Of a stretch of 64,000 bases of DNA, positions 26,327 through 34,885 are shown in pieces. A program made the translations under genes and the position numbers. The stretch's first letter is position 1. The number at the start of each line of letters is the position of its first letter. The notes under the pieces were generated by a model. The model made no database searches. It was not told where the DNA came from and saw only the letters and a program-made list of their open reading frames with translations. Source of the DNA: JAXMAO01 sp046350375 (GTDB lineage: Bacteria > Planctomycetota > Phycisphaerae > UBA1845 > UTPLA1); the NCBI GenBank assembly GCA_046350375.1, contig JAXMAO010000002.1:248001-312000 (forward strand). The letters run 5' to 3'.

Positions 26327-27696
26327 TCACAACGCCTCGATCCGGCGGCGAAGCTCGCGGAACATCTCGCCGATCGGCTGCTCCAGCGCGTCCAGCGCGC
26401 GGTCGCGCGCCGCGCGATCGGAAATCGCTTCGACGCGCGCGTAGTCGGCAGCGTGGGCCCGGCGAAAATCCTCGGCCCGCGCCCGCAGCTCGTGCAGCAC
26501 GGCGTCGGCGGCGTTGCGCCCGCCGCATTGAAGCCACGCGCGCCCACCTGCCCGCGGACGTATTCCTCCCACCGCTCCAGCGGCAGGACTCGGTTGCCCA
26601 GCGGACCGGGGGCGAAACGCCCCTCGTCGGATGCATCCCGCAGGCGGATGAACGCCCCGTCGGTCGGCTGCGAGACCGGCGCCGGTGCGTCGCGTCGCCC
26701 GCGACGGCGACTGCGCGCTACCGTCGGGCCCTCCACGACCAGCCCCTCGGCCCGCAGCCGGCGATAGTCGTCGAACGAGACCTCTTTCTGCCCGGTCCAC
26801 ACTCGCGAACGACGCGCGGGATCTCGCGCGCCGTCCTCGTGTACGGTCATGCCCGCTTCCATTCCCATTCCCGCCCAGGTCAGCTGCTCGGGCGAGATCG
26901 GTCCGAATCGGGCCGATCGGACGCGAATCTCCTGAATCACGGAGAAGGCGCCGCCCGCCTGAACCTCCTCGGTCACGACACGTTCGGGAAACCAGGTGCC
27001 GTCGTAGTCCCGCAGAAACGACCGAACCCGGCTGCCGACATTTCCGTTCCAACATACTTCCGCCAGCACGACCGAAGGGCCGCGCGTTTCGTCGATGCAG
27101 CGCCGAATCGAGATAATCGTCCCGTCGGACGGCAGCCGCTCCCAAGTGGATTCCACAGCGGTGCACGCGACTCCGTCGATCGTCCGCTTCCCGCGCAGCG
27201 CGTGACTGACCTTCAGCACGTGGTCCGGGCGCTCAAACCCCGAAAACAACGCCTCCGCAACGGAATCAGGACGCCGAAAGAACGGGGCGCCGAGTCCGAA
27301 CAGGCGCGGATCGTGCAGCACGAGGATTCGGCGAGAACGGGAAAGACCGGTCGAGCCGGGGTAGAAGTGATCCTCCGTTCCCCCGACGAAGTCGTACAGC
27401 ATGCGCCATTCGCGCGGCCCCGGCCTGGGAGCGGTGGGAAGGCTGAACTGGTCAGCGCGCAGCAGCGCGCCGTCGTACTGAACGACATAGCGGTCGTAGT
27501 TCGGGTCCGGCCGGACTTCGAACTCAATCCGCGCGGGCCGCCCGCGTAGCGTTTCAATCTGGCGAAGGATGGCGACGGCGCGCGTCTCATCGGCGAGCGC
27601 CGGTTTCGCAATGCCAACGCACAGCGCGACCAGCAACCGACCCAATGTGGCCGAACGGCGCCACGCCAGACGCGCCTCGTCCCGGCCGCTGATCAT
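26327..27696 (-). CDS. Hypothetical secreted protein (one frameshift)
   Basis: Not recognised. From ATG 27696 there is a signal peptide (LLVALCVGIAKPALAD, cut near residue 36), then about 330 residues of beta-rich sequence like planctomycete outer-membrane-lipoprotein-sorting-type domains (ILRQIETLRGRPARIEFEV, WFPERVVTEEV). Near 26525 the frame shifts; the other frame continues as NAADAVLHELRARAEDF and ends in a helical FRELRRRIEAL at 26327. Without this shift the frame would run antisense far into the phosphoesterase gene, which is not credible. ATGA overlap with the preceding gene indicates an operon with 27693-28241 and the DUF1573 gene. Confidence 0.6.
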
Positions 27697-28241
27697 GGTA
27701 TCTGGGCCCAGATGATTGGGGCGCAATCCTTCGGTTCGTCCACCCAGCGCGCTTGGGCAACCGTCTCAACAACGAGCTCGTTGGAAACACACGGATACGG
27801 TGGCACGCCCGCACCCTGCGGTTGCGACGTGGCCAAGGCCGTTGGATCGGGAGAAGAAACTCCCGGGGGCAGTCTCCAATGGCACGGGTGGCGCCGGGCG
27901 CAAACGTCCCAGAGGACCTTGACATCGACGCCCGATCGATCACTGGAATGATTCCCCCAGTAGATCTCCTGGTTCTCGATCACCGAGTAATTCTCGCAGT
28001 GCCACATCACACTGTCATACGGCGACGACGCTTTCCACAACGCCTCGCAACCGCGGTTGTTCCAGTGCACGCAGATGAAGTTGTCGTACGGCTCCCGGCA
28101 CTGCTCGCTCGTCCCCGGGTCGGGATCCACGAACTGGGCCCGCACCGCGCTCGGCCCCGCGTGCAGGAACATCGCCGTCGCCGCGAATGCCCCGGCGACT
28201 CCCATCGCCCGAAACGCCACATTCCATCTCGATCTCGACAT
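27693..28241 (-). CDS. Hypothetical secreted cysteine-containing protein
   Basis: Not recognised. 182 aa from ATG 28241. Signal peptide ending AGPSAVRA-Q near residue 36, then a small domain with eight cysteines (for example FICVHWNNRGCEALW, WDVCARRHPCHW), suggesting disulfide bonds in the periplasm. Middle gene of a three-gene operon between DUF1573 (upstream, 22-nt gap) and the frameshifted secreted protein (ATGA overlap). Confidence 0.6.
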   Translation of the reverse strand: MSRSRWNVAFRAMGVAGAFAATAMFLHAGPSAVRAQFVDPDPGTSEQCREPYDNFICVHWNNRGCEALWKASSPYDSVMWHCENYSVIENQEIYWGNHSSDRSGVDVKVLWDVCARRHPCHWRLPPGVSSPDPTALATSQPQGAGVPPYPCVSNELVVETVAQARWVDEPKDCAPIIWAQIP

Positions 28242-28263
28242 GACGAGTACCTCCCATGTGCGC

Positions 28264-28970
28264 CTACCCCTTGGCGCGCCCGGCCTTTCGCCCCATGACC
28301 AGTACTTTCTTCGTCGGGTTGCGCATTGCATCTGTCCGAATTTCGACGAACGCCCAGTTCGCGCCCTCGACCATCTTTCGCGGATCGGCCGAGATGTTCA
28401 CCGTTCCGCCTGCACCGACCGTCGCAATGACCCAACCCTCGTCCGACGACACGCCCAGCAACTGGACGCGCCGGCCCGTGCCGGGCGACGCGCGCACCAC
28501 GACTGCGCGCCCCTGGGACGCCGACAGTTCGCCCAGGTCGATCTTCAACGGCTCGAGGCGCCAGTCCGGCTCGATCACGCCGCGCATCAACGCCGACAGA
28601 GTGCGAGTTCCAATCGACACGGCCAAGTGCACTTCGCGCGGCCCTTCGCCATCCGTCGGCCGAAAGACGAGTGGGATCGCGAACCGCTCGCCCGGCGCGA
28701 GCCGTCGGCCGACCAGTTTCACCGCTGGAATGACGCAGTCGCAACTGGCCCGAACGGTGCCGATGGTGACGGGCGATAGTTCGGGATTGGCAATCACCAA
28801 CTCGCGCCGAGATTCGTCACCCCACGCGACGGTGCCGAAGTCCAAGTCATCGGTCACGAATTGGACGACGGGCGGGTCGGAATGGGAAGTCGTCGAAAGT
28901 GGCGGGGGGGGGCAGGCCTGCACGCCGCCGCGCACGCAAGAACCGCCACACATGAACCGCGCGCGAACAT
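28264..28970 (-). CDS. DUF1573 (Hydin/ASH-like) lipoprotein, frameshift at G9
   Basis: Secreted beta-sandwich protein. LDFGTVAWGDESRRELVIAN and VRASCDCVIPAV are the DUF1573 core; a second similar repeat follows (residues about 125-220). ATG 28953 opens the continuous frame, but it begins without a signal peptide. In the next frame ATG 28970 gives MFARGSCVAVLACAAAC, a lipoprotein-like signal that would join the main frame if one base of the nine-G run at 28904-28912 is changed. ATG 28970 also fits the promoter at 28980-29009. 229 aa from 28953. First gene of the operon. Confidence 0.65.
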
Positions 28971-28979
28971 GATTCAGTA

Positions 28980-29009
28980 AGGATATTCATCCAGCGTGGA
29001 GTGTGTCAA
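28980..29009 (-). promoter_or_regulatory. Promoter of the DUF1573 operon
   Basis: On the minus strand TTGACA (29009-29004), an 18-nt spacer and TATCCT (28985-28980). The predicted transcription start is about 28973, three bases from ATG 28970, so the transcript would be nearly leaderless. The 28971-29059 gap to kbl holds nothing else. Confidence 0.65.
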
Positions 29010-29059
29010 TCTCGATTGTCTTGTCCGGGACCGATTGCCCTGGGCCGATTGGACCGCGA

Positions 29060-30247
29060 CTAGAGCCGCGAAAAGGCGTCCAGCGCCCGTTCGAGGTGCT
29101 CGCGCCGGTGTGCGGCCGAGACCTGCACCCGCAGCCGCGCCTTGCCTTCGGGCACGACCGGGTAGCCGAAGCCGATCACGAAGACGCCCAGTTCCAGCAG
29201 CCGCTGGCTGGCGGCGATGGCGCGCGAGGTCTGCCCGAGGATGATGGGCGTGATGGCGCTGGGGGCGTCGCCGATCTCGAAGCCGCGCGTCCGCAGGCCG
29301 GCCCGCAGGAACGCGACGTTGTCGCGCAGCCGGGCGACGCGCTGCGGCTCGGCGAGCAGAATCTCGACCGCCTTGTCGGCGATGGCGGCGGTGGCCGGGG
29401 GCAGGGCGTTGGAGAAGATCTGCGGGCGCGACTTCTGCACCAGCAGCTCGATCAGCGGGCGCGGCCCGGCGACGTAGCCGCCCGCCGCGCCGCCCAGCGT
29501 CTTGCCGAGCGTGCCGGTGACGATGTCGACCTGCCCGTGCAGGCCGAAGTGCTCGGCCGTGCCGCGCCCGGTCGGCCCGGTGACGCCGACGCCGTGCGAA
29601 TCGTCGACCACCAGCGTGGCGGCGTGGTCGCGGCACAGCTTCGCGATGCGATCGAGCGGCGCGAGCGAGCCTTCCATGCTGAAGACGCCGTCGGTGACGA
29701 CGATGCGGTGCGGCGTGCGGGCGAATTCCTGCAGCGCGGCCTCGAGGTCGGCCAGGTCGCAGTGCCTGTAAATGCGCGACTGCGACTGCTTGTTGATCTG
29801 CCGGCCGAGCCGGATGGCGTCGATGATGCTGGCGTGGTTCAGCTCGTCGGAGATGACCACGCAGTCGCCGCCGCAGACCGACATGAGCGTCGGCAGGACG
29901 GCCTCATTGGCGTTCCAGCAGCTGACGTAGGTGGTGGCCGTCTCGGTCGCCGAGAGCTCGGCCAGGCGGCGCTCCAGCCGGGCGTGATAGTCGAACGTGC
30001 CGCAGATGAACCGCACCGAGCCGGTGCCGGCGCCGTACCGCGCCATGGCGGCCCGGCCGGCCTCGACGCAGGCCGGGTCGTTCGCCAGCCCGAGGTAGTC
30101 GTTCGAGCAGAGCACCACGCACTCGCCAGCGCCAGCCAGCGTCGCGGTCGGACCCATCGGCCCGGTCAGCGTTTGCAGGCGCTTGAACTGTCCGGCCTGG
30201 CGCATGGCGTTCGGGTCGGCCTCAATGCGTTCCCACAACGCGGACAT
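29060..30247 (-). CDS. kbl: Glycine C-acetyltransferase (2-amino-3-ketobutyrate CoA ligase)
   Basis: PLP enzyme of the alpha-oxoamine synthase family; splits 2-amino-3-ketobutyrate into glycine and acetyl-CoA in threonine breakdown. 395 aa, the same size as E. coli Kbl. VLCSNDYLGLANDPA, GTGSVRFICGTFDYHARLE, VVDDSHGVGVTGPTGRGT, the PLP lysine in TGTLGKTLGGAAGGYV and the ending VVPEGKARLRVQVSAAH favour Kbl over BioF. No threonine dehydrogenase gene is nearby, so BioF-like or other use remains possible. CAGGAG lies just upstream of ATG 30247. Confidence 0.88.
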   Translation of the reverse strand: MSALWERIEADPNAMRQAGQFKRLQTLTGPMGPTATLAGAGECVVLCSNDYLGLANDPACVEAGRAAMARYGAGTGSVRFICGTFDYHARLERRLAELSATETATTYVSCWNANEAVLPTLMSVCGGDCVVISDELNHASIIDAIRLGRQINKQSQSRIYRHCDLADLEAALQEFARTPHRIVVTDGVFSMEGSLAPLDRIAKLCRDHAATLVVDDSHGVGVTGPTGRGTAEHFGLHGQVDIVTGTLGKTLGGAAGGYVAGPRPLIELLVQKSRPQIFSNALPPATAAIADKAVEILLAEPQRVARLRDNVAFLRAGLRTRGFEIGDAPSAITPIILGQTSRAIAASQRLLELGVFVIGFGYPVVPEGKARLRVQVSAAHRREHLERALDAFSRL

Positions 30248-30288
30248 GCTGCAATTCTCCTGCGGGCGAAGGCGACGCGCGGCGCGGC

Positions 30289-31353
30289 TCAGCTCGGCCG
30301 CGGCGGCGCATATTTCACGGCCGGCTGCGATGCGGCCGGGGCCGTGGAAGTCGGGCGCTGCACGGGCAGGATCAGCCCGGCGAGCCGCGCCTGGAGCTGC
30401 GCGAACTCGACGAACACGCCGCGGTCGAGCTCGTAGCGCTGCGCTTTGCGCTGGCGCTCGTCCTTGAATTCGAGCACGGCCTGGTAGTCGTCGTGCATCA
30501 CCGCGGTGTAGTTCTCGGCACGGCCGGCGCAGTCGCTCACGACCTGCCGCATCGACGCCCACTGCGACGTGGTGAAGCCGTGCTCGCGCGCCACGCTCGA
30601 GCCATACGCCCGCCATTCGACGATCGGCGGACTCGGCCGCGGATATTCCGGCAACAGCACGGCGATGCTGTCCAGCGGCTCCACCTCTTCCGGCAGCGGG
30701 CCGGCCGGCTCGAACAGCCCGGCGCGCAGGAAGGTGTCGTACCGCGCCACGCAAAACGCGGCGCGGCTGTCGGGTGTGCCGGGCCAGATCTGGTCGAGCG
30801 GCGGGACGGAGGCGACTTCGACGAATCGGCCGCGGGCCTTGAGGATGGCGCGCCACGCCGCCATGCGCTGATCGTCGGAAAAGAACGGAAGCAGACGGCG
30901 GAAGAGCTGTGAAGGTTCGAGCGGGGCGTTGGTCATGATCTGCTCGAACTGCCCGAAGACGAACTTGACGCGCATCTGCTGGTAGGCGCTGCGCAGATCG
31001 GGCCGCTGTTCGAGCGACCGAATCTCAGCCGCAAAGGCGACCCGGTCGTGGCGCGTGTCCGCCTCAAACCGGGCGTTGTCGAAGGCGATCTTCGCCAGCT
31101 CGACCGACAGCTCGGCCACCATCGATTCCGAGCCGAACTTCACCGCGCCGGTGAGCGCCTCGCGATAGCGTCGCGCCAGGACCTGCCCGGCGGCCTCGAC
31201 CGCGGGGTTGGTCTCTTCGCCGGTCTCCAGGTGCAGCCCCTTGGGCAGCGGCGTCTGTCCCCGCGCGGCGCCGCACAGAACGCACACGGCGCCGGCCGCC
31301 AGCGCGCCCATCAGCCGGCGGCTCACCTGCTGGAATCGTTCCCCCGCATTCAT
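30289..31353 (-). CDS. Hypothetical secreted helical protein
   Basis: Not recognised. From ATG 31353 a signal peptide (RLMGALAAGAVCVLCGAARG) precedes about 320 residues of charged alpha-helical sequence with two internal related blocks. In-frame ATGs at 31362 and 31386 are alternatives; a GAGAGG lies upstream. Pro/Ser/Ala-rich C-terminus. Lies between kbl and dgt on the same strand. Confidence 0.6.
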   Translation of the reverse strand: MNAGERFQQVSRRLMGALAAGAVCVLCGAARGQTPLPKGLHLETGEETNPAVEAAGQVLARRYREALTGAVKFGSESMVAELSVELAKIAFDNARFEADTRHDRVAFAAEIRSLEQRPDLRSAYQQMRVKFVFGQFEQIMTNAPLEPSQLFRRLLPFFSDDQRMAAWRAILKARGRFVEVASVPPLDQIWPGTPDSRAAFCVARYDTFLRAGLFEPAGPLPEEVEPLDSIAVLLPEYPRPSPPIVEWRAYGSSVAREHGFTTSQWASMRQVVSDCAGRAENYTAVMHDDYQAVLEFKDERQRKAQRYELDRGVFVEFAQLQARLAGLILPVQRPTSTAPAASQPAVKYAPPRPS

Positions 31354-31409
31354 CGACGGCATCGTCCTCTCGCTCGAAACGCTCATCTTCTCCGGCCGCG
31401 CCGCGCGGG

Positions 31410-32534
31410 TCAATCGAACCGCTCCGGGTCGAACAGCCGCGCGCACTCCGCCCGGCAATACCGGTCGGTCATCCCGGCGATGTAGTCGCACGCCACCCGC
31501 GCCGCCCCCTGCTCGGCGATCCGCTCGCCATAGCGCGGCGGCAGCAGCGCCGGCTCCGCCACGTACGCCGCGAACAGCTCGCGAATCAGACGCCGCGCCT
31601 TGGCGTCCATCCGCACGACGTGATGATGCCGATAGACCCGCCGCAGCAGCAGCGACTGAAGCTCGCGCAGCCGCGCCGACATCTCCGCTGAAAACGCCGC
31701 CAGCGGGCCCGGCCCGCGGCGCACGTCCACGTCCGCCCCGGCCTGCGCCAGCCGCGCCGACGTCTCAAGAACCGCGTCGCCCACCAGCCGCTCGGCCAGC
31801 GCGTCGAGAATCGGCCGGCGAACGGCGGGCGTCGCCAGGCGCGGCCACTCGCGCCGCACCGGCTCGGCCGACTCGCGCCACAGCGCCGCCGCGGCCAGCG
31901 CCTCCTCGTCGAGCAGCCCCTGCATCAGGCCATCTTCGACGTCGTGCACGGTGTAGGCGATCTGGTCGGCCAGATTGGCGACCTGTCCCTCGAGCGGCGG
32001 CAGCGGCCCGGCGGCGAACAGCTCCTCGGCGTCGCGCGGCGGCGCGGTCGGCTTGTCGTACGGCGTGCAGTGCTTGATCAGCCCCTCGCGCAGCTCGAAG
32101 GTGAGGTTCAGCCCGCGAAAGGTCGGGTATGGATGTTCCAGGTAATCGACCACGCGCAGCGACTGCACGTTGTGCTCGAAACCGCCCTGATCGGCCATCA
32201 GCTCGGCCAGCGCCTTTTCCCCGGCGTGGCCGAAGGGCGGATGACCCAGGTCGTGCGCCAGCGCGACCGCGTCGGCCAGCGCCTCGTTCAGCCCCAGTCG
32301 CCGTGCGATCCGCCGCGCGACCTGCGCCACCTCGAGCGTGTGCGTCAGGCGCGTGCGGAAGTGATCGCCTTCGTGCGTGACGAAGACCTGCGTCTTGCCC
32401 ACCAGCCGGCGGAACGCGGCACAGTGCAGGACGCGCTGGCGATCGAGCTCGAACGGCGCGGCCTCGGCGGCCGGCTCGGCGTGGCGCCGCCCGCGCGTGA
32501 CGTGGTCGGGCACGGCCCACGCCGCGGCGCTCAT
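31410..32534 (-). CDS. dgt: dGTP triphosphohydrolase (HD domain)
   Basis: Hydrolyses dGTP to deoxyguanosine and triphosphate. 374 aa. HRLVGKTQVF, RTRLTHTLEVAQVARRIAR (metal His), AVALAHDLGHPPFGH (HD pair) and ANLADQIAYTVHDVEDGL (second metal Asp) are in family order; matches the shorter dGTPase-like type. ATG 32534 overlaps the HIT gene stop in ATGA, so the two are coupled. Confidence 0.92.
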   Translation of the reverse strand: MSAAAWAVPDHVTRGRRHAEPAAEAAPFELDRQRVLHCAAFRRLVGKTQVFVTHEGDHFRTRLTHTLEVAQVARRIARRLGLNEALADAVALAHDLGHPPFGHAGEKALAELMADQGGFEHNVQSLRVVDYLEHPYPTFRGLNLTFELREGLIKHCTPYDKPTAPPRDAEELFAAGPLPPLEGQVANLADQIAYTVHDVEDGLMQGLLDEEALAAAALWRESAEPVRREWPRLATPAVRRPILDALAERLVGDAVLETSARLAQAGADVDVRRGPGPLAAFSAEMSARLRELQSLLLRRVYRHHHVVRMDAKARRLIRELFAAYVAEPALLPPRYGERIAEQGAARVACDYIAGMTDRYCRAECARLFDPERFD

Positions 32535-33064
32535 GGCGAACCCTGCCGGTCGCGCGGCAGCCCCATGCTGTCCGCCGCGCTGCGCAGCTCGGCGTGCAGC
32601 GCCTCGATCGATTGCAGAATGACGCGCACGTCTCCCACGACGCTCATGAAGTTGGTGTCGCCGTTCCAGCGCGGCACCAGGTGCAGGTGCAGGTGATCGG
32701 GCAGCCCGGCGCCGGCGCAGCGCCCGAGGTTAACGCCGATGTTGAAGCCGTGCGGGGCGATGGCCCGTTCGAGCACGGCCTGGGCGTCGGCGGAGAGGCG
32801 GAGGAGCTCAAGCTGTTCGGCGTCCGATAACCCGTCCAGCCGCGCCACGTGCCGCGCCGTGGCGATCAGCAGGTGGCCGTTCGTGTAGGGATAGCGATTG
32901 AAAAGCACCAGGCTCAGCCGCGTTCGCCACAGGACGAAGTTGGCGGCGTCGCTGGCGGGCGTGCTCCAGTAGTCGCACAGGAAGCAGCCATCCGCGGCCG
33001 GGCCAAGCTGGCGGACATACTCCGCCCGCCACGGGGCCCAGATGTTGGCGGCTGATTCGGGCAT
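32531..33064 (-). CDS. HIT-family nucleotide hydrolase/phosphorylase
   Basis: 177 aa. WAPWRAEYV and CFLCDYW near the N-terminus resemble Ap4A-phosphorylase-like HIT proteins; the catalytic triad is LPDHLHLHLVPRWNGDTNFM near residue 128. Likely cleaves dinucleoside polyphosphates or nucleoside phosphoramidates. CxxC at the start suggests zinc. Upstream partner of dgt. Confidence 0.88.
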   Translation of the reverse strand: MPESAANIWAPWRAEYVRQLGPAADGCFLCDYWSTPASDAANFVLWRTRLSLVLFNRYPYTNGHLLIATARHVARLDGLSDAEQLELLRLSADAQAVLERAIAPHGFNIGVNLGRCAGAGLPDHLHLHLVPRWNGDTNFMSVVGDVRVILQSIEALHAELRSAADSMGLPRDRQGSP

Positions 33065-33106
33065 GACACGTCACTCTACCCCAGGCCGACGGGGCCCGCG
33101 AGCGTT

Positions 33107-33667
33107 TCACAACCCACCGCTCGGCGACGAGGTCTTCCGTTGCTCGGAGGGGGCGCGCTCGACCCTGCTGACCGTGCTCAGGAGCTGCCGCACGGTTCCG
33201 CCCGGCAGTTCCAGCGCCGCGCGGCGGCCGATGCCGATCAGATCGCCGCGGAACCAGGCGGTCGACACGTCGCCATCCGATTCGGCTTCGATCTCGCCGC
33301 GGATCGCGTCGAGCGAGTCGCCGCCGAACTGCCGCACGAGCGAGTCGCGGTACGCGATGTGCGTGTTCGCGCCGGCGAGCAGCCGGACGACGGCGTCACG
33401 ATCGACCGGCGACACGAGCGTGCGGTCGAGCTGCATCCGGCGCGGATGGCCGGCGACGGATTCGTAGAACGTGCCGCGAATCGAAATGCGGTCGGCGCGG
33501 CGGAGCGAGTCGAGGAAGAGCTCGATCTGGTTGGCCCCCTCGGCGACGGCCAGCAGCCACCCGAGCACGACCAGAGCCGGACCGACAACCAGCAGCGTGA
33601 TCCAGCGCGGCCCGCGGCGCTGCGGGGCGCCGGTAAGTGGTTCGCGCCGGTCGGCGATCGGGTCCAC
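33107..33667 (-). CDS. Hypothetical single-pass membrane protein
   Basis: Not recognised. 186 aa with a basic N-terminus, one membrane helix (ITLLVVGPALVVLGWLLAV, residues 23-41) and a soluble C-terminal domain (LRRADRISIRGTFYES to the end). Spaced 42 nt from the HIT gene on the same strand, so possibly in its operon. Confidence 0.55.
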   Translation of the reverse strand: MDPIADRREPLTGAPQRRGPRWITLLVVGPALVVLGWLLAVAEGANQIELFLDSLRRADRISIRGTFYESVAGHPRRMQLDRTLVSPVDRDAVVRLLAGANTHIAYRDSLVRQFGGDSLDAIRGEIEAESDGDVSTAWFRGDLIGIGRRAALELPGGTVRQLLSTVSRVERAPSEQRKTSSPSGGL

Positions 33668-33762
33668 GATGGCAGACTATCGCTGCGACGTGCGGCGTCA
33701 ATGCGACCGGGCGGCCGGCCACCCGGCCCGCGACAATCGGAAGACGCGGCGGCGCCGCGGCG

Positions 33763-34716
33763 CTACGGCAGGCCGCGCTGCTCGGCGGTCAGCAGGTCGT
33801 CGAGGCGCGTCTTCAGTTCGCTGAAGAGTTCGTCGACCGGGCCTTCCAGTTCCTTCAGCCGCGCGGTCCGCTGCGATTCGGAGGGAATCTTCGCGGCCTC
33901 GGCAAACTGCGTGGAGCGGGCCTGCCGATAGTTCCGCTCGCGCGCGATCATCTCCTTCACGATGGCATCGCCGGCGGTCCGCTGCATCGGGCCCAGGTCG
34001 TGCTTGGAGGCGAACTCGCGGAAGTAGCGCTCCCACGGATGCTGGGCCGGCGCGACCGGGGCGACCTGCGCGGCCGGCGTGTCGCGGTCGCCGCGCTCGG
34101 CGTTGTTGCCGTCGGATGAACCGCGCGCCCCGAAGGGGCCGCCACGCCCGTCGGGCCCGTTGCGCTGGCGCCACTGTTCCATGCGCTGGCGGAACTCCTC
34201 GCGGCGGCGCTGCCCGGTGGCGACCTGGTCGGGCGGCAGCAGCGTCTCGATCCGCTTCATGGCGGCGTCGCGGTCGAATGGCACGGCTTCCTGGATGGCG
34301 CGCATCTTGTCGCGCATCTCGCGGAACTCCGCACTCTCCCACGGGCGGCGCTCGCGGAAGTCGCCTTGCGCACCCTGCTTGAGCCAGAACTCGCTCATCC
34401 GGTTTTCGAGTTTCTCAAGCTCGGCGGCGCGCGGCCCCAGCCGCTCGTAGTATTCGCGCTGCATCTTTTCCATCTCGCCGCGAACGCGGACGCGCTGCTC
34501 GTCGGTCAGCTCGTAGGTGAAATTCACCATGCCCACGTACCGATCGAGCCGCATCTTGCGCCGCTCTTCGGGCGAGGCCTTCATGTAGGCGTCGCGCATC
34601 TCGCGCATCCGCGCCGGATCGGGCGGCCCGCCGCGAAAGCCCGGACCCGGCGGCCCGTCCGGCGGCGGCGACTGAGACGGAAACGCCAGGGAGACGAGCA
34701 CCAGAAGCTGGAGCAT
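33763..34716 (-). CDS. Hypothetical secreted helical protein (Spy/LTxxQ-like)
   Basis: From ATG 34716 a short signal (MLQLLVLVSLAFPSQS) precedes a Pro/Gly-rich linker and long charged helices with Met/Arg/Glu periodicity (RMREMRDAYMKASPEERRKM, ELTDEQRVRVRGEMEKMQ), reminiscent of CpxP/Spy-type periplasmic chaperones, then a Gly/Asp-rich linker and another helical part. 317 aa. A longer GTG frame from 34770 is unlikely because GATAAT/TACGAT -10-like boxes lie at 34773-34783. Function not established. Confidence 0.55.
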   Translation of the reverse strand: MLQLLVLVSLAFPSQSPPPDGPPGPGFRGGPPDPARMREMRDAYMKASPEERRKMRLDRYVGMVNFTYELTDEQRVRVRGEMEKMQREYYERLGPRAAELEKLENRMSEFWLKQGAQGDFRERRPWESAEFREMRDKMRAIQEAVPFDRDAAMKRIETLLPPDQVATGQRRREEFRQRMEQWRQRNGPDGRGGPFGARGSSDGNNAERGDRDTPAAQVAPVAPAQHPWERYFREFASKHDLGPMQRTAGDAIVKEMIARERNYRQARSTQFAEAAKIPSESQRTARLKELEGPVDELFSELKTRLDDLLTAEQRGLP

Positions 34717-34885
34717 GAGAACCCGTGCCTTTCGTCTGATCGCGCCGCGGCACACGTCGCCGCATGGCACCTATCGTATTATCGGGCTGCGGCAGTCCGC
34801 GCCGGAACCGCGCGCACCCTTTTCCGTCAACGACTAACGCACTCGCCGATCCGGCATTTCATCGGCCAGTGACATCTGCCCGCGA

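Noticed and set aside
29060..30247. BioF (8-amino-7-oxononanoate synthase)
   Set aside because: VDDSHGVGVTGPTGRG and the C-terminal VVPEGKARLRVQVSAAH match Kbl more closely, and no biotin genes are nearby; not fully excluded.
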